Assembly: GCA_029718625.1 (NCBI GenBank)
Contig: CM056376.1
Location: 123,307,767-123,371,766, forward strand
Direction of reading: 5' to 3'
DNA: 64,000 bases
Origin: Synaphobranchus kaupii
Taxonomy: Eukaryota; Chordata; Actinopteri; Anguilliformes; Synaphobranchidae
In this document: in pieces, positions 12,432-24,358 of the stretch
How positions within the stretch are numbered: the first letter of the stretch is position 1
Layout: each line of letters begins with the position of its first letter
The notes under the pieces: generated by a model
Told to the model about the DNA's origin: nothing
Databases searched by the model: none
What the model saw: the letters and a program-made list of their open reading frames with translations, nothing else
Translations under genes and position numbers: made by a program

Positions 12432-13960
12432 CACTACTCACAAAAAGTTAGGGATATTTGGCTTTCGGGTGAAATTTATGGAAAATGTAAGTTCACGCTA
12501 CAGTGATATTACACGTATCATGAAAGTAGGGCATTTAAGTAGAAGCATGCAATGGTGATTTCCTCATCTCAAACAATTTATTGAAACAAAAGCCAACAAC
12601 AGTGGTGGGTATACCACAACAAAAATGTCAATGTCTCAATAACTTGTCATGTGCCCTTGAGCATCAATTACAGCTTGACAACGACGTCTCATGCTGTGCA
12701 CAAGTCGACTTATTGTCTGCTGAGGCATGGCATCCCACTCTTCTTGAAGGGCGGCCCTCAGGTCATTGAGGTTCTGGGGTACAGAGTTACGAGCCTCTAC
12801 ACGGTGAGTCAGCTGATCCCATAGGTTTTCTATGGGATTCAGGTCTGGAGAAAGTGCAGGCCACTCCATTTGAGGTACCCCAGTCTCCAGCAGCCTTTCT
12901 CTAATGATGCGACCTCGATGAGCTGGAGCATTGTCATCCATGAAGATGAAATTAGGCCTGTGTTGTTCATGCAGGGGCACAATGACTGGATTAATGATGT
13001 TATTCAGGTAGTATGGGCTTGTCACTGTACCATTCACAAAGTGTAGGGCAGTTCTGTATTGACTAGACACACCTGCCCACACTGTAACACCGCCACCACC
13101 AAAGGGTCGTCTGGTGACAACAGTGGCTGATGCATAGCGCTCTCCTTGACGTCTCCAACATCGTTGGCGGCCATCATTTCTGCTCAACGTGAATCGACTT
13201 TCATCAGAGAACAGCACTGAGGCCCACTGGTCCCTCGTCCAGCGTAAATGCTCCCTGGCCCATGCAAGACGATGACGCCTGTGCCTGGTGGTGTGGTCAG
13301 GTACCCTTGCAGGTCGTCTAGCACGCAGACCACGCTGATGTAAATGGTTTCGAATGGTCTGACGTGACACTTGGGTGCCTCTCACCTCCCTTAAATGTGC
13401 CTGGAGTTGAGTGGCATTCATCATCCGGTTCCGCAGGGCACTGTTCACAATGAAGCGGTCATCAGTGTGGGATGTGGCCAAAGGACGTCCACTTCTATGC
13501 CTTTCTGTGACTCTTCCAGTCTCTCTGTATCTCTGTTGCAACCTGCTGATGACACTCTGTGACACTAAGCTCAGTGGCCACTTTCCTCTGAGAACATCCT
13601 GTTTGAAGCCTCGCAATGGCGAGGTACTGTTGATCAATTGTTAGGTGTCGTCTTGGTCTCATGATGTCAAAATGTGAACAGCATGATGAAGAGGACTGTT
13701 TAAATACCAATTCTAATTGAACCAGGAAATTTATTGGTCGATTCATGGATCAAACACCTGTTGTGAATTTTGCCGTTCAGCTCCTTGTTAGAGAACAGCA
13801 AGTTGTGCAAAAAGTACTGAAACATTGAATAGTTGGACATGTGCATTCAAAAGTTTAGAGAAGGTCAAATTAATTTCACCTGTAAAGGTTATAGTGCATT
13901 TTAGGTTCATCCTGAAATTTCACCCGAAAGCCGAATATCCCTAACTTTTTGTGAGTAGTG
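12432..13960 (-). mobile_element. Tc1-like DNA transposon, nearly intact
   Basis: The 1.53 kb unit is bounded by inverted repeats of about 46 bp (12432-12477 and 13915-13960) beginning CACTACTCACAAAAAGTTAG, with one mismatch between the arms. A TA precedes the left end (12430-12431). On the right a TA follows after three extra bases (GTG). One transposase gene lies between the ends on the minus strand. Size, TIRs, TA target and DD34E transposase all fit the Tc1 branch of Tc1/mariner. The well-matched TIRs and single frameshift suggest a comparatively recent insertion. Confidence 0.93.
12636..13662 (-). pseudogene. Tc1-like transposase, DD34E, one frameshift
   Basis: Transposases of this family bind the element's TIRs and cut and paste it into TA sites. 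The likely start is the ATG at 13662-13660 (MRPRRHLT...), which opens the N-terminal helix-turn-helix. After about 34 codons the frame breaks near 13557-13568 and continues in another frame, which is open from 13637 to 12636 (333 codons as an isolated frame). In that frame the catalytic residues are present: D145 (FSDESRF), D235 (MDDNAPAH) and E270 ([10 protein letters not shown]). There are 34 residues between the second D and the E. An NPIENLWD block and a basic C-terminus complete the domain. Loss of two bases in a TG-rich spot would explain the break. The DDE core is otherwise free of stops, so only this lesion obviously inactivates the copy. Confidence 0.92.
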
Positions 13961-15365
13961 GTGTAATAGTTAAAAAAAAAAAATAGTTAAAATTACATTT
14001 TTTTCTGAAGGGCAAATGTGAATTGTGCTTTTGCCATTAATATAGTTTTAATATGATTTTTCAGAAACAATAAATTGTAACATAAGTTTGATGATTAAAA
14101 TTACTTTGAATATCTCACAGATAGCAAAGTAACCTATAATACATAGCGATGGCTTTAGTTTCCATCATGGGATAATTCACAGTTCGATACAAAACCAAAG
14201 CGAGGCAGGATGATGAAAGTGATTGCCGATTTACTGGTTGCCTATGTGAACACGCTTTGCGACATGCGTTTGTGGCTTGCAATTGCGATTTCTATGTGAA
14301 ACACTCCACACAGTGCCGATGAAATTGATCGCATCTCGCAGATCGCAGCTCGCACATCGAAACTTTCGTGAAACGAACCCCTGGTCTAAAGTCATGTCAC
14401 GGTTGTTTTGATGTTATTTTAACTGCACAATATTAAAATAGTGATCCTGTCACTGTACACATAGGCATCCACACAACACCCATACACACAGGGGCGCACA
14501 CAAACATGCAAAACTATGAAAATTACATTGTGAAATGGAGATTCATATTTTTCCCCAAAATAAAACATTTTATCTCCTGGAATAGATGTACGTTATCCCT
14601 GCAATTGCGAGAAAGTGGGCCTGTTTTAAGGCATCAAGCTACCAGTAAAAACGTGTTGGTCATATTTCCATAAGCAAGTCAATATAAAACAAGAGAAACT
14701 ATGCGTATTTTCCCAACCTGACAGCTTTAGTGTATGTATTGTCATCATTAAGGCAAAATAACGCTATTTGTGCTAATAATCAATATTAGAATGCACATAA
14801 TATGAACTTCAGATGAAGCTTGAACATCGCAAGCTGACATTCATTGCCTGTGATCTGCCTGCTGTGAGAACAGCCTCATGGAATTGATGTTTCACAATGC
14901 GTCATTATATAATCAAATGAAATTCATTAAACAACCAGGTTAATTTGGCGTTTTCTAAGGTGAGACGGAAGTCAAGATATGGTAGCTTATTTTCCAATGT
15001 TGCAGGTTCTTTTAACGAAATTAAACCTATAAGCAATCCGCCAAGGTGCAAATGCAGGCATCATTTAAAGGGAATGGGAGATAACACTGTGATATGTTTA
15101 TTGCATGTTAATGAATTAATGAAGAGGCTAAGTTCAGCCCATTTGAACCTTGCACCTTACTCGGCGCTCAAAATATGCACCCTCTAAGTAGTAAAAGGGG
15201 AATTGGACACGCCCTAAATGCACTTAGACCATGCACTAAGATCATCAAGATAGAACCCCAGGTGTGAGCATAACAGAAAGTTGGAAAATGCCTAAAATTA
15301 AACAAGACAGTTTTACCATTTACAAAACTATCTTAGATTAGTTTATTTTCATAATTTAGGTCAAA
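13961..15365. other. Noncoding DNA; CpG-bearing patch at 14255-14390
   Basis: Mostly AT-rich. The patch at 14255-14390 contains GCGATT/GATCGCA-type repeats and ends near CCCCTGG, which could be one end of an old DNA transposon, but no partner end was found. Confidence 0.4.
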
Positions 15366-15378
15366 ATAAAGTGCCACT
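15366..15378. repeat. Target-site duplication, left copy
   Basis: The 13-mer ATAAAGTGCCACT recurs exactly at 15720-15732, bracketing the SINE. Confidence 0.9.
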
Positions 15379-15719
15379 CGGTGGTGCAGTGGTTAGCACT
15401 GTCGCCTCACAGCAAGAAGGTACCGAGTTCGAATCCCGGCCGAGGGCCCTTCTGTGTGGAGTTTGCATGTTCTCCCCGTGTCCGCGTGGGTTTCCTCCGG
15501 GTACTCCGGTTTCCTCCCACAGTCCAAAGACATGCAGGTTAGGCTAATTGGAGACTCAAAATTGCCCATAGGTATGAGTGTGTGAGTGAATGGTGTGTGT
15601 GCCCTGTGATGGATTGGCGGCGTATTCCTGCCTCTCGCCCAATGCATGCTGGGATAGGCTCCAGCACCCACCGTGACCCTGACCAGGAATAAGCGGATTA
15701 ATGGATAATGGATGGATGC
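15379..15719 (+). mobile_element. tRNA-derived SINE, full length
   Basis: The head carries RNA polymerase III promoter-like boxes: A-box-like GGTGCAGTGGTTAGCAC and B-box-like GAGTTCGAATCCCGG. The body holds CATGTTCTCCCCGTGTCC and CTCCGGTTTCCTCCCACAG, a block very common in fish genomes and typical of V-SINE-like families. The 3' end is a short ATGG-type repeat (TGGATAATGGATGGATG). A perfect 13-bp duplication flanks the copy, showing L1/L2-type target-primed insertion. The family name is inferred; the SINE structure is directly visible. Confidence 0.88.
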
Positions 15720-15732
15720 ATAAAGTGCCACT
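15720..15732. repeat. Target-site duplication, right copy
   Basis: Exact repeat of 15366-15378. Confidence 0.9.
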
Positions 15733-16860
15733 TGCAAAGAAATCTTGGCAAAAATACAAAGCAGTAACATTAATACTTATAAATTGAGGAGGACATGTCC
15801 CTCATGCATACCCCTCAGGCATATTCTCTGACAGAATTAATGCTATGGTATCTTGGTTACTGTGGTATCTTCTTCTGACCCACTCCAAAAATCCTTGTAA
15901 GCAGGCAAGGATTTTCTCTTGCCATGCTGATAAGTTAGTAAAAACTTAAAACGAAAAAAACTAATTTGCTTGTTAAATGGACTTGCTACGGGACAATAGT
16001 GACACTTAGAAGCTGTATTCAGTATTGTTGTCACAAATCATGTACTAATAAAGCTAAAACACAGAGTTTGTTGTTTCCACAAAAAAAACTAAATCCTGTC
16101 ATTTTAAGGGACAAGCCTTTATATGTGCTAAAGTCATCTATTTGACCTTCTCCAACTATTTTGTGAAAGAACCTAGGGATGCTCAATTTTGCATATTCAT
16201 TCAGGCCAACCTGAAATAATGAAAAAAATATTTTAACACACACGGTCCCCTTTGCACTTCGTTAGTTGATCACGTCTGACAATTTTTTGCGGGTACTAGC
16301 AGTTTTACATGTGATTTTGTACTTTTAGTAAATCGACAACTCACAATAGTCTCATTTACACAGACATATACATACAGGGAGCATAGGATGTGTGACAGAT
16401 GTTTCATTGAATTGCTAAGAGAGCAGATGTTATATTTCTTTGAGAGATTAACACCCATCCATTAGTTAAAATGACTGACAGTCTTTCTTGTTTTTTTGTT
16501 GGAAGGACACACATTATAATTTATAGGCATATCTTAAGGAGTAATGAAGTACAGATGGCTATCACGGTTTGCACGCTGGGTATTAAATGTGACAAATTAA
16601 TGTTTTTGTTATATTACACCAAGGTACTTTCATGTGAAGGAGATGACAACAAAGATAAAGTATATTATAATCTTCAGAATGATATTGGAGGAATTTCATT
16701 AGATCCTTTGAAGTTAGCGTGACATCTGACATTTCTCTGATTGGATCATCATACTGCACCATCTGGAGACATGTATAAATGTAATACTGAAAAGGTCAAT
16801 TAGATTGCATTTTAAAAACATTTTAAAATGCTCTTTATGCTCTGACTTCAATAGCTGCAT
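15733..16860. other. Noncoding DNA, nothing recognised
   Basis: AT-rich; only short frames without domains. Confidence 0.55.
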
Positions 16861-16908
16861 GTGTGCGTGTGTGTGTATCTCTATGTGTGTGTGTGTGTGT
16901 GTGTGTGA
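16861..16908. repeat. (GT)n microsatellite, interrupted
   Basis: Two GT blocks split by ATCTCTAT. Confidence 0.95.
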
Positions 16909-17032
16909 TTTCATTATGTTTGATTCTTGATGACCTGAGAGTGCATTTGTTAGACATTGTAATTTTCAAAACTGCTTCAGACTTTCACAGCTGTATTCTT
17001 ACATGATCCTGGATATGTCTCTCTGTTGTGAG

Positions 17033-17201
17033 TCGGCAGTGTAGCGTACGACTGTTCTGAGGATTCAGGTTCGGGTCTCAGGTGGGAAACTGTTGTTGCA
17101 CCCTTGAGAAAGGTACTCAACCTGCTCCAGTAAAATATCCAGCTACTGTATATAAATGGATTGAATGTAAGCTGTATAGGTCTAGAGTGCCTGCTAAATA
17201 G
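17033..17201 (+). mobile_element. tRNA-derived SINE with L2-type tail, diverged
   Basis: Order of pieces: GGCAGTGTAGCGTACG, a B-box-like CAGGTTCGGGTCTCAGG, CACCCTTGAGAAAGGTACT, AATATCCAGCTACTGTATA and the end TGCCTGCTAAAT. The terminal phrase corresponds to the GTCTGCTAAATG found at L2-type 3' ends. The same family lies in reverse at 23890-24073, and its tail alone at 22530-22590. Confidence 0.65.
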
Positions 17202-17783
17202 AGGCCTGAGAATTACAAAGCTTTATCTGCCTTTTCTCCAGTTCTTAGATATCAAACTTTAAAGTCCTTGTCAGTCCATTGGTCCCATCACTTAGAATTC
17301 CTAAAAAATGGAATTACTTCCAGATTTGAAAACTTTTTCCATTTTTAATATTGCACACGTGCAAAGAACGATAAATGCAGCATTTGTATCAAACTCATTT
17401 TCAACAAAAAACTTCACTGTTCTGCTGGTAAAAAAAAAAACTTAATTAACAACATAGCAACACGGCCTAACTCCATAGGCACAATGCGACAGCGAAGAAA
17501 CTAATGACCTAGCGAGGCCACCAGAGATTCGGTTTTGCTTTCGTATGGATTTCCACCTTATTTTATGACTGTAACAAATGCACACAAATCTGTCTTCTCT
17601 GCTTTGTCTTTTTGCCACTTGTACGTGATCTCCAGATTCCCCGTAGCCCCACTGTGCATCGTCAAACCGTCTGCTCATTTGACCATTTAGCAATCTCTCA
17701 GTGACAACTAAATAGGACTTTTGCAGTATTAAAGGATCCGGATGGAATACATGTGACTCTGAGCTGCATGAGACGCTGCGGTA

Positions 17784-17920
17784 TTCAATAGAATAGAATA
17801 GAATAACCTTTATTTTCCTGTAAAGGAACTTCAGTTGTAGCCACCAGCAACAACAAAAAAAGACAGATAGTGGTGCAGACCCAAAACACACAAACAAACA
17901 AACAAACAAACAAACACAAT
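17784..17920 (-). mobile_element. LINE-type 3' end with (ATTCT)n tail, copy 1
   Basis: On the minus strand the sequence reads TTGTTGTTGCTGGTGGCTAC, then ACTGAAGTTCC and AAAATAAAG, and ends in an ATTCT pentamer run (the AGAAT run at 17788-17805). The same unit occurs on the plus strand at 44270-44415. The shared end and pentamer tail are typical of non-LTR elements. An (AAAC)n run at 17883-17916 sits at its upstream edge. Confidence 0.6.
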
Positions 17921-18262
17921 CAAACTAATTAAGTACGAACATCAAAAGCAACAACAGCTCCTCATCTGCCTCTGCTTCAAGGGATGTGTAGTGCGCTTCC
18001 TTTAAATGCATTCAATGGGAGGGGGGAAAAGTGGTCAGAATGCACATGGGTCTATGGCCAAGAGGAAATGTCTGCAGGCAGGAGAATTCTTCAGCATTTT
18101 CAGCTCTGATGTGGTGCTGCGGGCAAATGCACTCTCAGGTCAGCTCAATCCAATAGGTGTTCTTCATATACGACAGAGTTCAGGGAGAATTTTTACTTTT
18201 TACTTCCCTTATTTTTTGGTTTAACGACTAACATGTCAGATGCAGTCAAATCCACCCCTTCC

Positions 18263-18651
18263 TGTAAGGTGGGAGAGTAGGGTCGGAGGACCAGACGCAA
18301 CAGAAGGAATCTTCACAAATAAAAGGACAAAATAAACAGTCTCCCACTCTCGTTTTCAGAGAGCAAATAGGGGAGAGACTGGAAACAGGGAGAAAATAAA
18401 GCAAGTACCCGCAAATAAACAGGTGAATAAACTCGTAGAATCGAGTACCGACAAAACAAAAGAAACAAAACTAAACCTCTCGCTCTCATTAAGAGAAGAG
18501 TCAAAGAGAGGCAGCAAGAGAACGGTAAAACAAAACACTGTCTTAGCAAACTAGCAAAGACAACGAGGAAAACAAAAGACGAACAATGCTAAAGCGAAGG
18601 AAGAAACTCCTAAAGAAACTCTAAAGCACTGTCGGCCTGACCCGCGTTACA
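18263..18651 (-). mobile_element. Probable solo LTR, antisense, no target duplication seen
   Basis: On the minus strand the segment begins TGTAACGCGGGTCAGG and ends ...CTCCCACCTTACA. That gives TG...CA ends and a terminal phrase TGCGTCTGGTCCTCCGACCC close to that of fish Ty3/Gypsy LTRs. The 5-bp flanks (cttcc and ccaaa) do not match, so the outer limits may be wrong or the flanks rearranged. GC-rich DNA continues to about 19190 and could be part of the same element. Confidence 0.4.
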
Positions 18652-19190
18652 CCAAAAATAAGGCTATGGTGTAAAGCCGTCTTCCTAAAGTGCCTGTTCT
18701 TGTACCGTACCAGCTTTGTATAAAAATAAAATCAATACAGAAGCGCCGGAAGCAGGAAGCGCGGAGCTTAAATGGCCGGCAGGTTACTCCGCACAAGTGA
18801 GACAGCTGAGAAGAAGGAAGAACGGAAACCCCGAAACGGAGTGAAAAGAAAATCCGATAGAGCCTTAAAAGCGCTCCGGCGACGAACGACCGTAAAGGGA
18901 CAAAAGGCTGCTGAACCCATGACACTTCCGCAGTCACCCTTGCCTCCAGTATCGCATGGCTTGTGCTCCCTCACCATCTCTTTCTATTCCGTGTTTGAAG
19001 ATGACGGTCTGCCTGCTATAGAAGCTTGAGCCAGAATGGTGGAGCCTGAGCATGTGCTCTCTCTCTCTCGTCTCCTGTGGACCTTTTCACCTCCTGGGCC
19101 CTTAAAGCAGTGCTAACCCGATGGCCCCTTGAACTCTTGTGAAGTGAGAATGGCCCTCCGCTTTCTCAAGTTTATCAGTAAGCTTCCTCA
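18652..19190. other. GC-rich block beside the probable LTR
   Basis: It contains an 85-codon basic open frame on the plus strand (18772-19029) with no recognisable domain, overlapped by frames on the minus strand. The composition resembles the adjoining LTR-like segment more than the AT-rich background. Confidence 0.4.
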
Positions 19191-22100
19191 GAAGTACTTC
19201 TATTTCACCACCTCTCAAAATTTCTCACAGCCCAAACAATAATGTTCAGCCATGGGGTCGACCAGCCTATAGCAAGTTCCCAAAGCTGAACATGATGAAC
19301 TGTAACTTTCATTCTTCTCTGTCTCTCTGTCTGACTGAGAAACCCAGGATAAAAATTGGGGAGTCTGGGACCCCTTTTCAGAAACCCGTCCCTGCTCCCA
19401 GGCCTGGTTTGTATGCACCTACAGCACAAGCATATACGGTATGTAATCCAGAATGATAAAGCAGATTTGTAATTAGTCTGCATTGTTTCAAAAAGGTCCG
19501 GTCCTCAGAGGCTTTGGTTTCCTGTTTTCAAACAGTGGAACACTAAGTTTTTTTTTGGGGTTTTTTTTATTTTTTTTTTTTAATAGACCCAGCGGTACCC
19601 GAGAACAATGTCTGTGAGAACGAGCTGCTGTAGCTCTGGTGAAATGGGACATGGGTTACAGAGCTTTTGATATACTGCAGCTATTCATCACCTCATCTGA
19701 CCTTCACCTTTATTTCGTCCACGAGAGACGTGGCCGGAATCCGAAGGGTTAAAGTCTGTAACGGTGGTCAGCATTCGAAACATGGCATAGGCTGGTTTAG
19801 AGCATGGGGGGGATAATATTTCTTTAAAAAATAGTTACCAATGATAGGATATATAAACTGTACATATTGATATTGCAAAAAAGGTTATAGGCCTACCCTC
19901 CCACTCCCTCTCCACCTTCTCGCTTCGCTTCCCCCCAATAAACTGTTGAACCTCGGTCACTTTTTAATGTCATGGGAGTTGCATTACTTCTACTGCCCTA
20001 AGGCTGAACAGATGTTAAGAAGATGTGTTTGACACTTTTTTCCCTGACTTTTTGGATATACATTGCCATCATCAATCATTCCTTTGAAACCCCCATCCCC
20101 ACCCCCCTAAGAATTCACTTTTTTCAAAGTGATTCATACGGACACAACTTAACCTAGTTATGATTATATTTTGCTGAAAGTGCCATTCATGTTTATTTTC
20201 AGTCTGAGGCTGAAAGATATTAGACATATAAACAAGGTAAAAGAAAAACATGCCGGAAAAAAAGCTGTCAATCACAAATTGCAAATCTGAAGTACATTTT
20301 ACCTTCAGTGAGTGATTGCTTATTTGTGTAAAAAAACTCCATCAAGCAGTGGGCAGCGATATTTCGTCAAACTTTTGACCTCATTAGGAGCAACAGTCTC
20401 ACTCGAAGGTTGAGAAAGAAATGGTTAGATGGAGTCACAGTGAGGTCGCAGCAAGCCATGTATGGATCGGTAAGCAATTCGTTTTGTCTCGTGCGCCAAT
20501 GAAGATTAAACATTCCTTTACATGTACTGGTGCATTTCTGGAGAACTATTAATATGCCGTAGCGTATTAAAATATATGTCATAGGGTTCACCTGTATAAT
20601 TAAATAACAAAAGCATACTGTTATGAATAAGGTTCATGTTATAAGCAAACAATTAAATATTAGTAGAGAAAACATTTTTGCTATATATTTACCAAATAAA
20701 TATGTGGTCATTTCCACATATGTAATAAAGAATAATAGTAAATAAGTATATAAATCCCCATGTCAAATGAATACAGACTAAAATACAGAGTAAAAGTGGT
20801 CCAATTACTCAGACATCCCTTAGAGCCCTCCAGGAAGCATTTTATACTGTCAGGCGCAATTTCATGTTGACCGCACTGTGCAGAATGGGTGTCAGTTCGG
20901 ATTGCGAGAACCCCAGTGAGGACATGACCACACGGGACGCTTCCCCACTGATTCTGACGGGAGCTGGCTTCAGCCTCCGCAGACACTACCCCTGGTGAAA
21001 TAGAGGCATGCCCATTCACCGGGAGGCAGCGTCCGATGGATGTGCATTTTAAATTTGACTTCTGTTGTTCCTACTGTTTCAAGAAACATCTGTTATGAAC
21101 TGTTTCGACATCCAACCGGCTATCTGTCTCTTTTCGCCGATCTGCCCTCCGGCAATTTCTTCTTCTTCTTCTTGATCAATATGTTCCTTCATTTTCTATA
21201 TAATATCAGCTTGCCATATTTATTCATTTATTTATTTATTTATTTAAAGTGTCGGATAGCAGGGAAAAGGATGCTGATTTAAAGTTCCCGGATAATTAGC
21301 CTCTAAATTGACATTGAAAAAGTACATTCTCCCACTGAGAGAGAGATTGGTCGGGGTAAAAAGCATTTTTGCAGCTGGTAGGGTGAATAATCTTTTCATT
21401 TGCCTTGACTTGATAAGGCACTCCAGTTGTAGCCTGGGGGCACTGTCTCAACATCGGAAGTGCTCCATAATGCAAGTCAGGCTTAAAAGGTACTTTTAAA
21501 TGTATTATTCTGTGGATACAGAAGAGAATAAATCTGTTTCAGTCATTATTATGAGACAGATTTCAGATTTACTAGTGGACAGTAAGTAATTATATATTTT
21601 GATTTAAAAGCAACATTAAGACTTGTAACTTTCACTGATATGGTAGCTAGATTTGTTTTAGAAGTCAAACTGTTTTAGAAGACTATCAACCGTCCTATTG
21701 CTTTAATAAGTACTATGATAAGTTTGATTAAATTTAGTGAACATACATGTAAATCAATGTGGCTTCATGTTTCTTTGCGTTTTTTGTTGTAAATAGTAGT
21801 TACTTGTAGTGACTGAAATTAAAAAAAGAAAATCTCTGGTCACCACACATGGGGAAAAATTTTATAAATGCAAATAATATTTATATATTAATATACGATT
21901 ACTGTCCCCTGCATAGTGATGCTATATTTAAATCGCTTGTTCATTAAAATATCACAGAGAAAGAGAAAGACACATGATGAATGCAGATATTTATAAATAT
22001 TCATGAAAATGGATTAATATTGTAAATTGATCTGTATGGGTATTCTACACCTTTCATGGGTATGTGATAGTTAGCAAGCATAAATGACTACTGGGCCATG

Positions 22101-22527
22101 AATTGGTGCAGCAATCTCAGCAGAGGCTAGACTGCATGGTGATGATTCTAACGATGCAACTGGATTGAATTGCCTCATCATAATCATACCCATTATAATT
22201 GAAGGCATTTTATACATTTCACACTTAGCTGGTCTTTTAAAAAAAAAAATTTTTTTAAAGCTGGTCTTCTACAGGCAGTCATTGGCCCTTCTTGAAAATG
22301 TGTAACTAGGTCTAGGTGCTATAGTGATTTCAAATATTTAGCTATTGATCAATGATTCATTAACCCAATCTATTTTGATTACTATTTGTTCAATCTATGT
22401 CATATTCAGTAGTACATAGATTGTAATCATTGGTTTACAATACACAGCTTGCATGCTTTGTTTCTAATTTGGAACTTGTTAGCAGTGCTGATTTAAACAT
22501 GATAATTATACTGGGTCACACGTTATT
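19191..22527. other. Noncoding DNA; T-rich run and a balanced-composition block
   Basis: A T-rich run lies at 19552-19582. The block 20810-21160 is unique, less AT-rich and lacks an open frame of interest, so it may be regulatory. (TTTA)n lies at about 21216-21246. A local A/T inverted repeat flanked by AGCTGGTCTT direct repeats lies at 22228-22268. Confidence 0.45.
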
Positions 22528-22529
22528 TT

Positions 22530-22590
22530 TACATTTTACGCACATGATGGAGACCTTATCAAGAGTGACTTACAATAAGTACACACACAC
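22530..22590 (-). mobile_element. Tail fragment of a tRNA-derived SINE
   Basis: TTTTTACATTTTACGCACAT followed by ATCAAGAGTGACTTACAATA is the reverse of the common fish SINE end (TAAGTCGCTCTGGATAAGAG type). Only this tail remains. Confidence 0.45.
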
Positions 22591-22799
22591 ACAAATAAAT
22601 AAGCTGCTGTTACATAAAATAAAATTACAAATTTAATCACAATTAGCTAGGCAAGATCTCTACAGCAGTAGTATTTTATTTATGGGTCTTGTGCCCCAAG
22701 CTCAATATAAATGTATACGAATATAAATAAACTGAGCATGTGCAGGAGGATTTTTTTGCTTGCACTTATGCAGTTCACACGACAGCTCTGTGGACCCGG

Positions 22800-22941
22800 C
22801 AGAGGTGGAAATCCAGCCGCTGATTTCACTCATTAGTTCTACCTCCTCACTGAAGAATTATGTTAATGAGCAAATCCAGGTAATTGGAGCAAAAATGCTG
22901 GGGAGGACTTTTAATTTATGTCCCCTGGATTTCCGCCTTTG
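22800..22941. mobile_element. hAT-type MITE, copy 2
   Basis: The 17-bp termini CAGAGGTGGAAATCCAG (22800-22816) and CTGGATTTCCGCCTTTG (22925-22941) are inverted repeats with two mismatches. The flanks ggacccgg (22792-22799) and cgacccgg (22942-22949) are an 8-bp duplication with one mismatch. The interior shares TTAGTTCTACCTCCT and AAATCCAGGTAATTGGA with copy 1 at 7574. It is noncoding. Confidence 0.82.
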
Positions 22942-22949
22942 CGACCCGG

Positions 22950-23885
22950 AAAGCTGGCAGTCCCACCACACACGACACCAAGAGAACACACACACAGAGC
23001 AGCATTTTTCAAGTAAAATAATTCCAACCAACACCATTATGATTGTGACAGTCAAGTTTACATCAAATCACAATTTTATTAATCTGAGATTTGTCATACC
23101 ATCTTCAACTACAGCACCATCTGCTGGTGGGGCCTGGCCCCACAGGCCCCTGATATAAAATCACCACTGCATGTTAGGTGGCCTGCGCCTTACCAGCATT
23201 TTCATGACACTGACCTTTTAAAGACTCGGGGAATTGTTTTTTTTTTGTTTGTGTCTCAAAGTGTGTCAAAAGCTTAAAGTCATACTGAATAGAAATGATG
23301 ATAATTAACAGGCAATTTCAGCCCTCACTATTCTGAAAATTCAGGAGTGACTTATCTCTCATCAATATTCACTGTATTGGTGTTGATAGACAGACTTAAT
23401 TTTCATTAAATGACATGCTATGCACTTCAGTCATGTTCTCTTTGTTTTAATCAGGAAGTAAACTCGATTGTGACATAGAAACCCTCTGCTAGATTTCACA
23501 CAATGTGTTTTGACAATGATGACAGCGTTTCAAGATTCCGAAGAGGATAATTTCACATCTCCATCTCTTGATCTTGTGATGATTAAGACATACAAATCTC
23601 TGTTGAGGTATTTGGTTTTCCATGTATGAGATGGAGATGTATAGATCAATCACCTTGTTAAGCTGAGTCTAACACTGACCATAGGCCTTAATTCAATCTA
23701 TATTCAAACAACAGAAAATTAAAGATCATGTTTTTTTCTCCAGTTTTGTGTGTTCGTTTTGGTGAATATGCAAGACTGTGAATAAATAAATTAAAACATG
23801 CATTTAACTGAGTTCAGGGCAAGTCTTCATTGGACCCAGGCTCTGGACTTCAAGATTTGATGCACACCCATTCATATATAATTAA
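22950..23885. other. Noncoding DNA, nothing recognised
   Basis: No open frame of interest and no repeat termini seen. Confidence 0.5.
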
Positions 23886-23889
23886 AATT

Positions 23890-24073
23890 TTAAGGACATA
23901 GCACTTCATTCTTATCCAGAGCAACTTACGCAACTTACATTCTTTGTTCATGCAATCAATTTGTACAGCTGGATATTTACCAAAGCAATTCAGGTTAAGT
24001 GCCTTACTCAAGCGTACAATGGCAGCGGCCAACCTGGGAATCGAACCTTCAACCTTGGAGGCTACAAGCCCTC
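23890..24073 (-). mobile_element. tRNA-derived SINE, host of the LTR insertion
   Basis: On the minus strand: GGTTCGATTCCCAGGTTGG (B-box-like), GCACTTAACCTGAATTGC, AATATCCAGCTGTACA and a GTTGCTCTGGATAAG tail. This is the same family as 17033-17201. Its head abuts the solo LTR at 24079, so the LTR landed in or right next to this older copy. Confidence 0.65.
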
Positions 24074-24348
24074 CGCCCTGTAATGTTCCGCCCCATTCCT
24101 GTTCGTTTTCCGTGTTTTCCTGTTTTCCCTCCGTGTCATGTTGGATCCCTTTGTCCGTGTTTTCCCCGCTGCTACGGACTAGGCGTTTCCTTCCCTGACT
24201 TGTTCGTCTGGTTTTCTGTTTTTACTTCCGCCTTTCACTCCTCTCCCTCTCGTTGCAGGCATTCCTCACCTGGTGTTTAGTAATCACTCCCGTTTAATTT
24301 CCACACCTGCCCCTTATTTAGGTTTTCATTAACGTCACTATTTATACC

Positions 24349-24358
24349 CACGGCTGGC
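24349..24358 (+). promoter_or_regulatory. Putative LTR TATA box
   Basis: TTTATACCC-type motif in the U3 part of the solo LTR, upstream of the polyadenylation-like signal near 25433. Confidence 0.4.

Noticed and set aside
15379..15450. A tRNA gene
   Set aside because: The promoter-like boxes belong to a SINE head; no full cloverleaf is seen and a SINE body plus target duplication follow.
15393..15770. 125-residue minus-strand frame
   Set aside because: Antisense of the tRNA-type SINE.
18772..19029. 85-residue basic frame beginning with ATG in a GC-rich block
   Set aside because: No domain, overlapped by minus-strand frames, adjoining a probable LTR; composition alone explains it.
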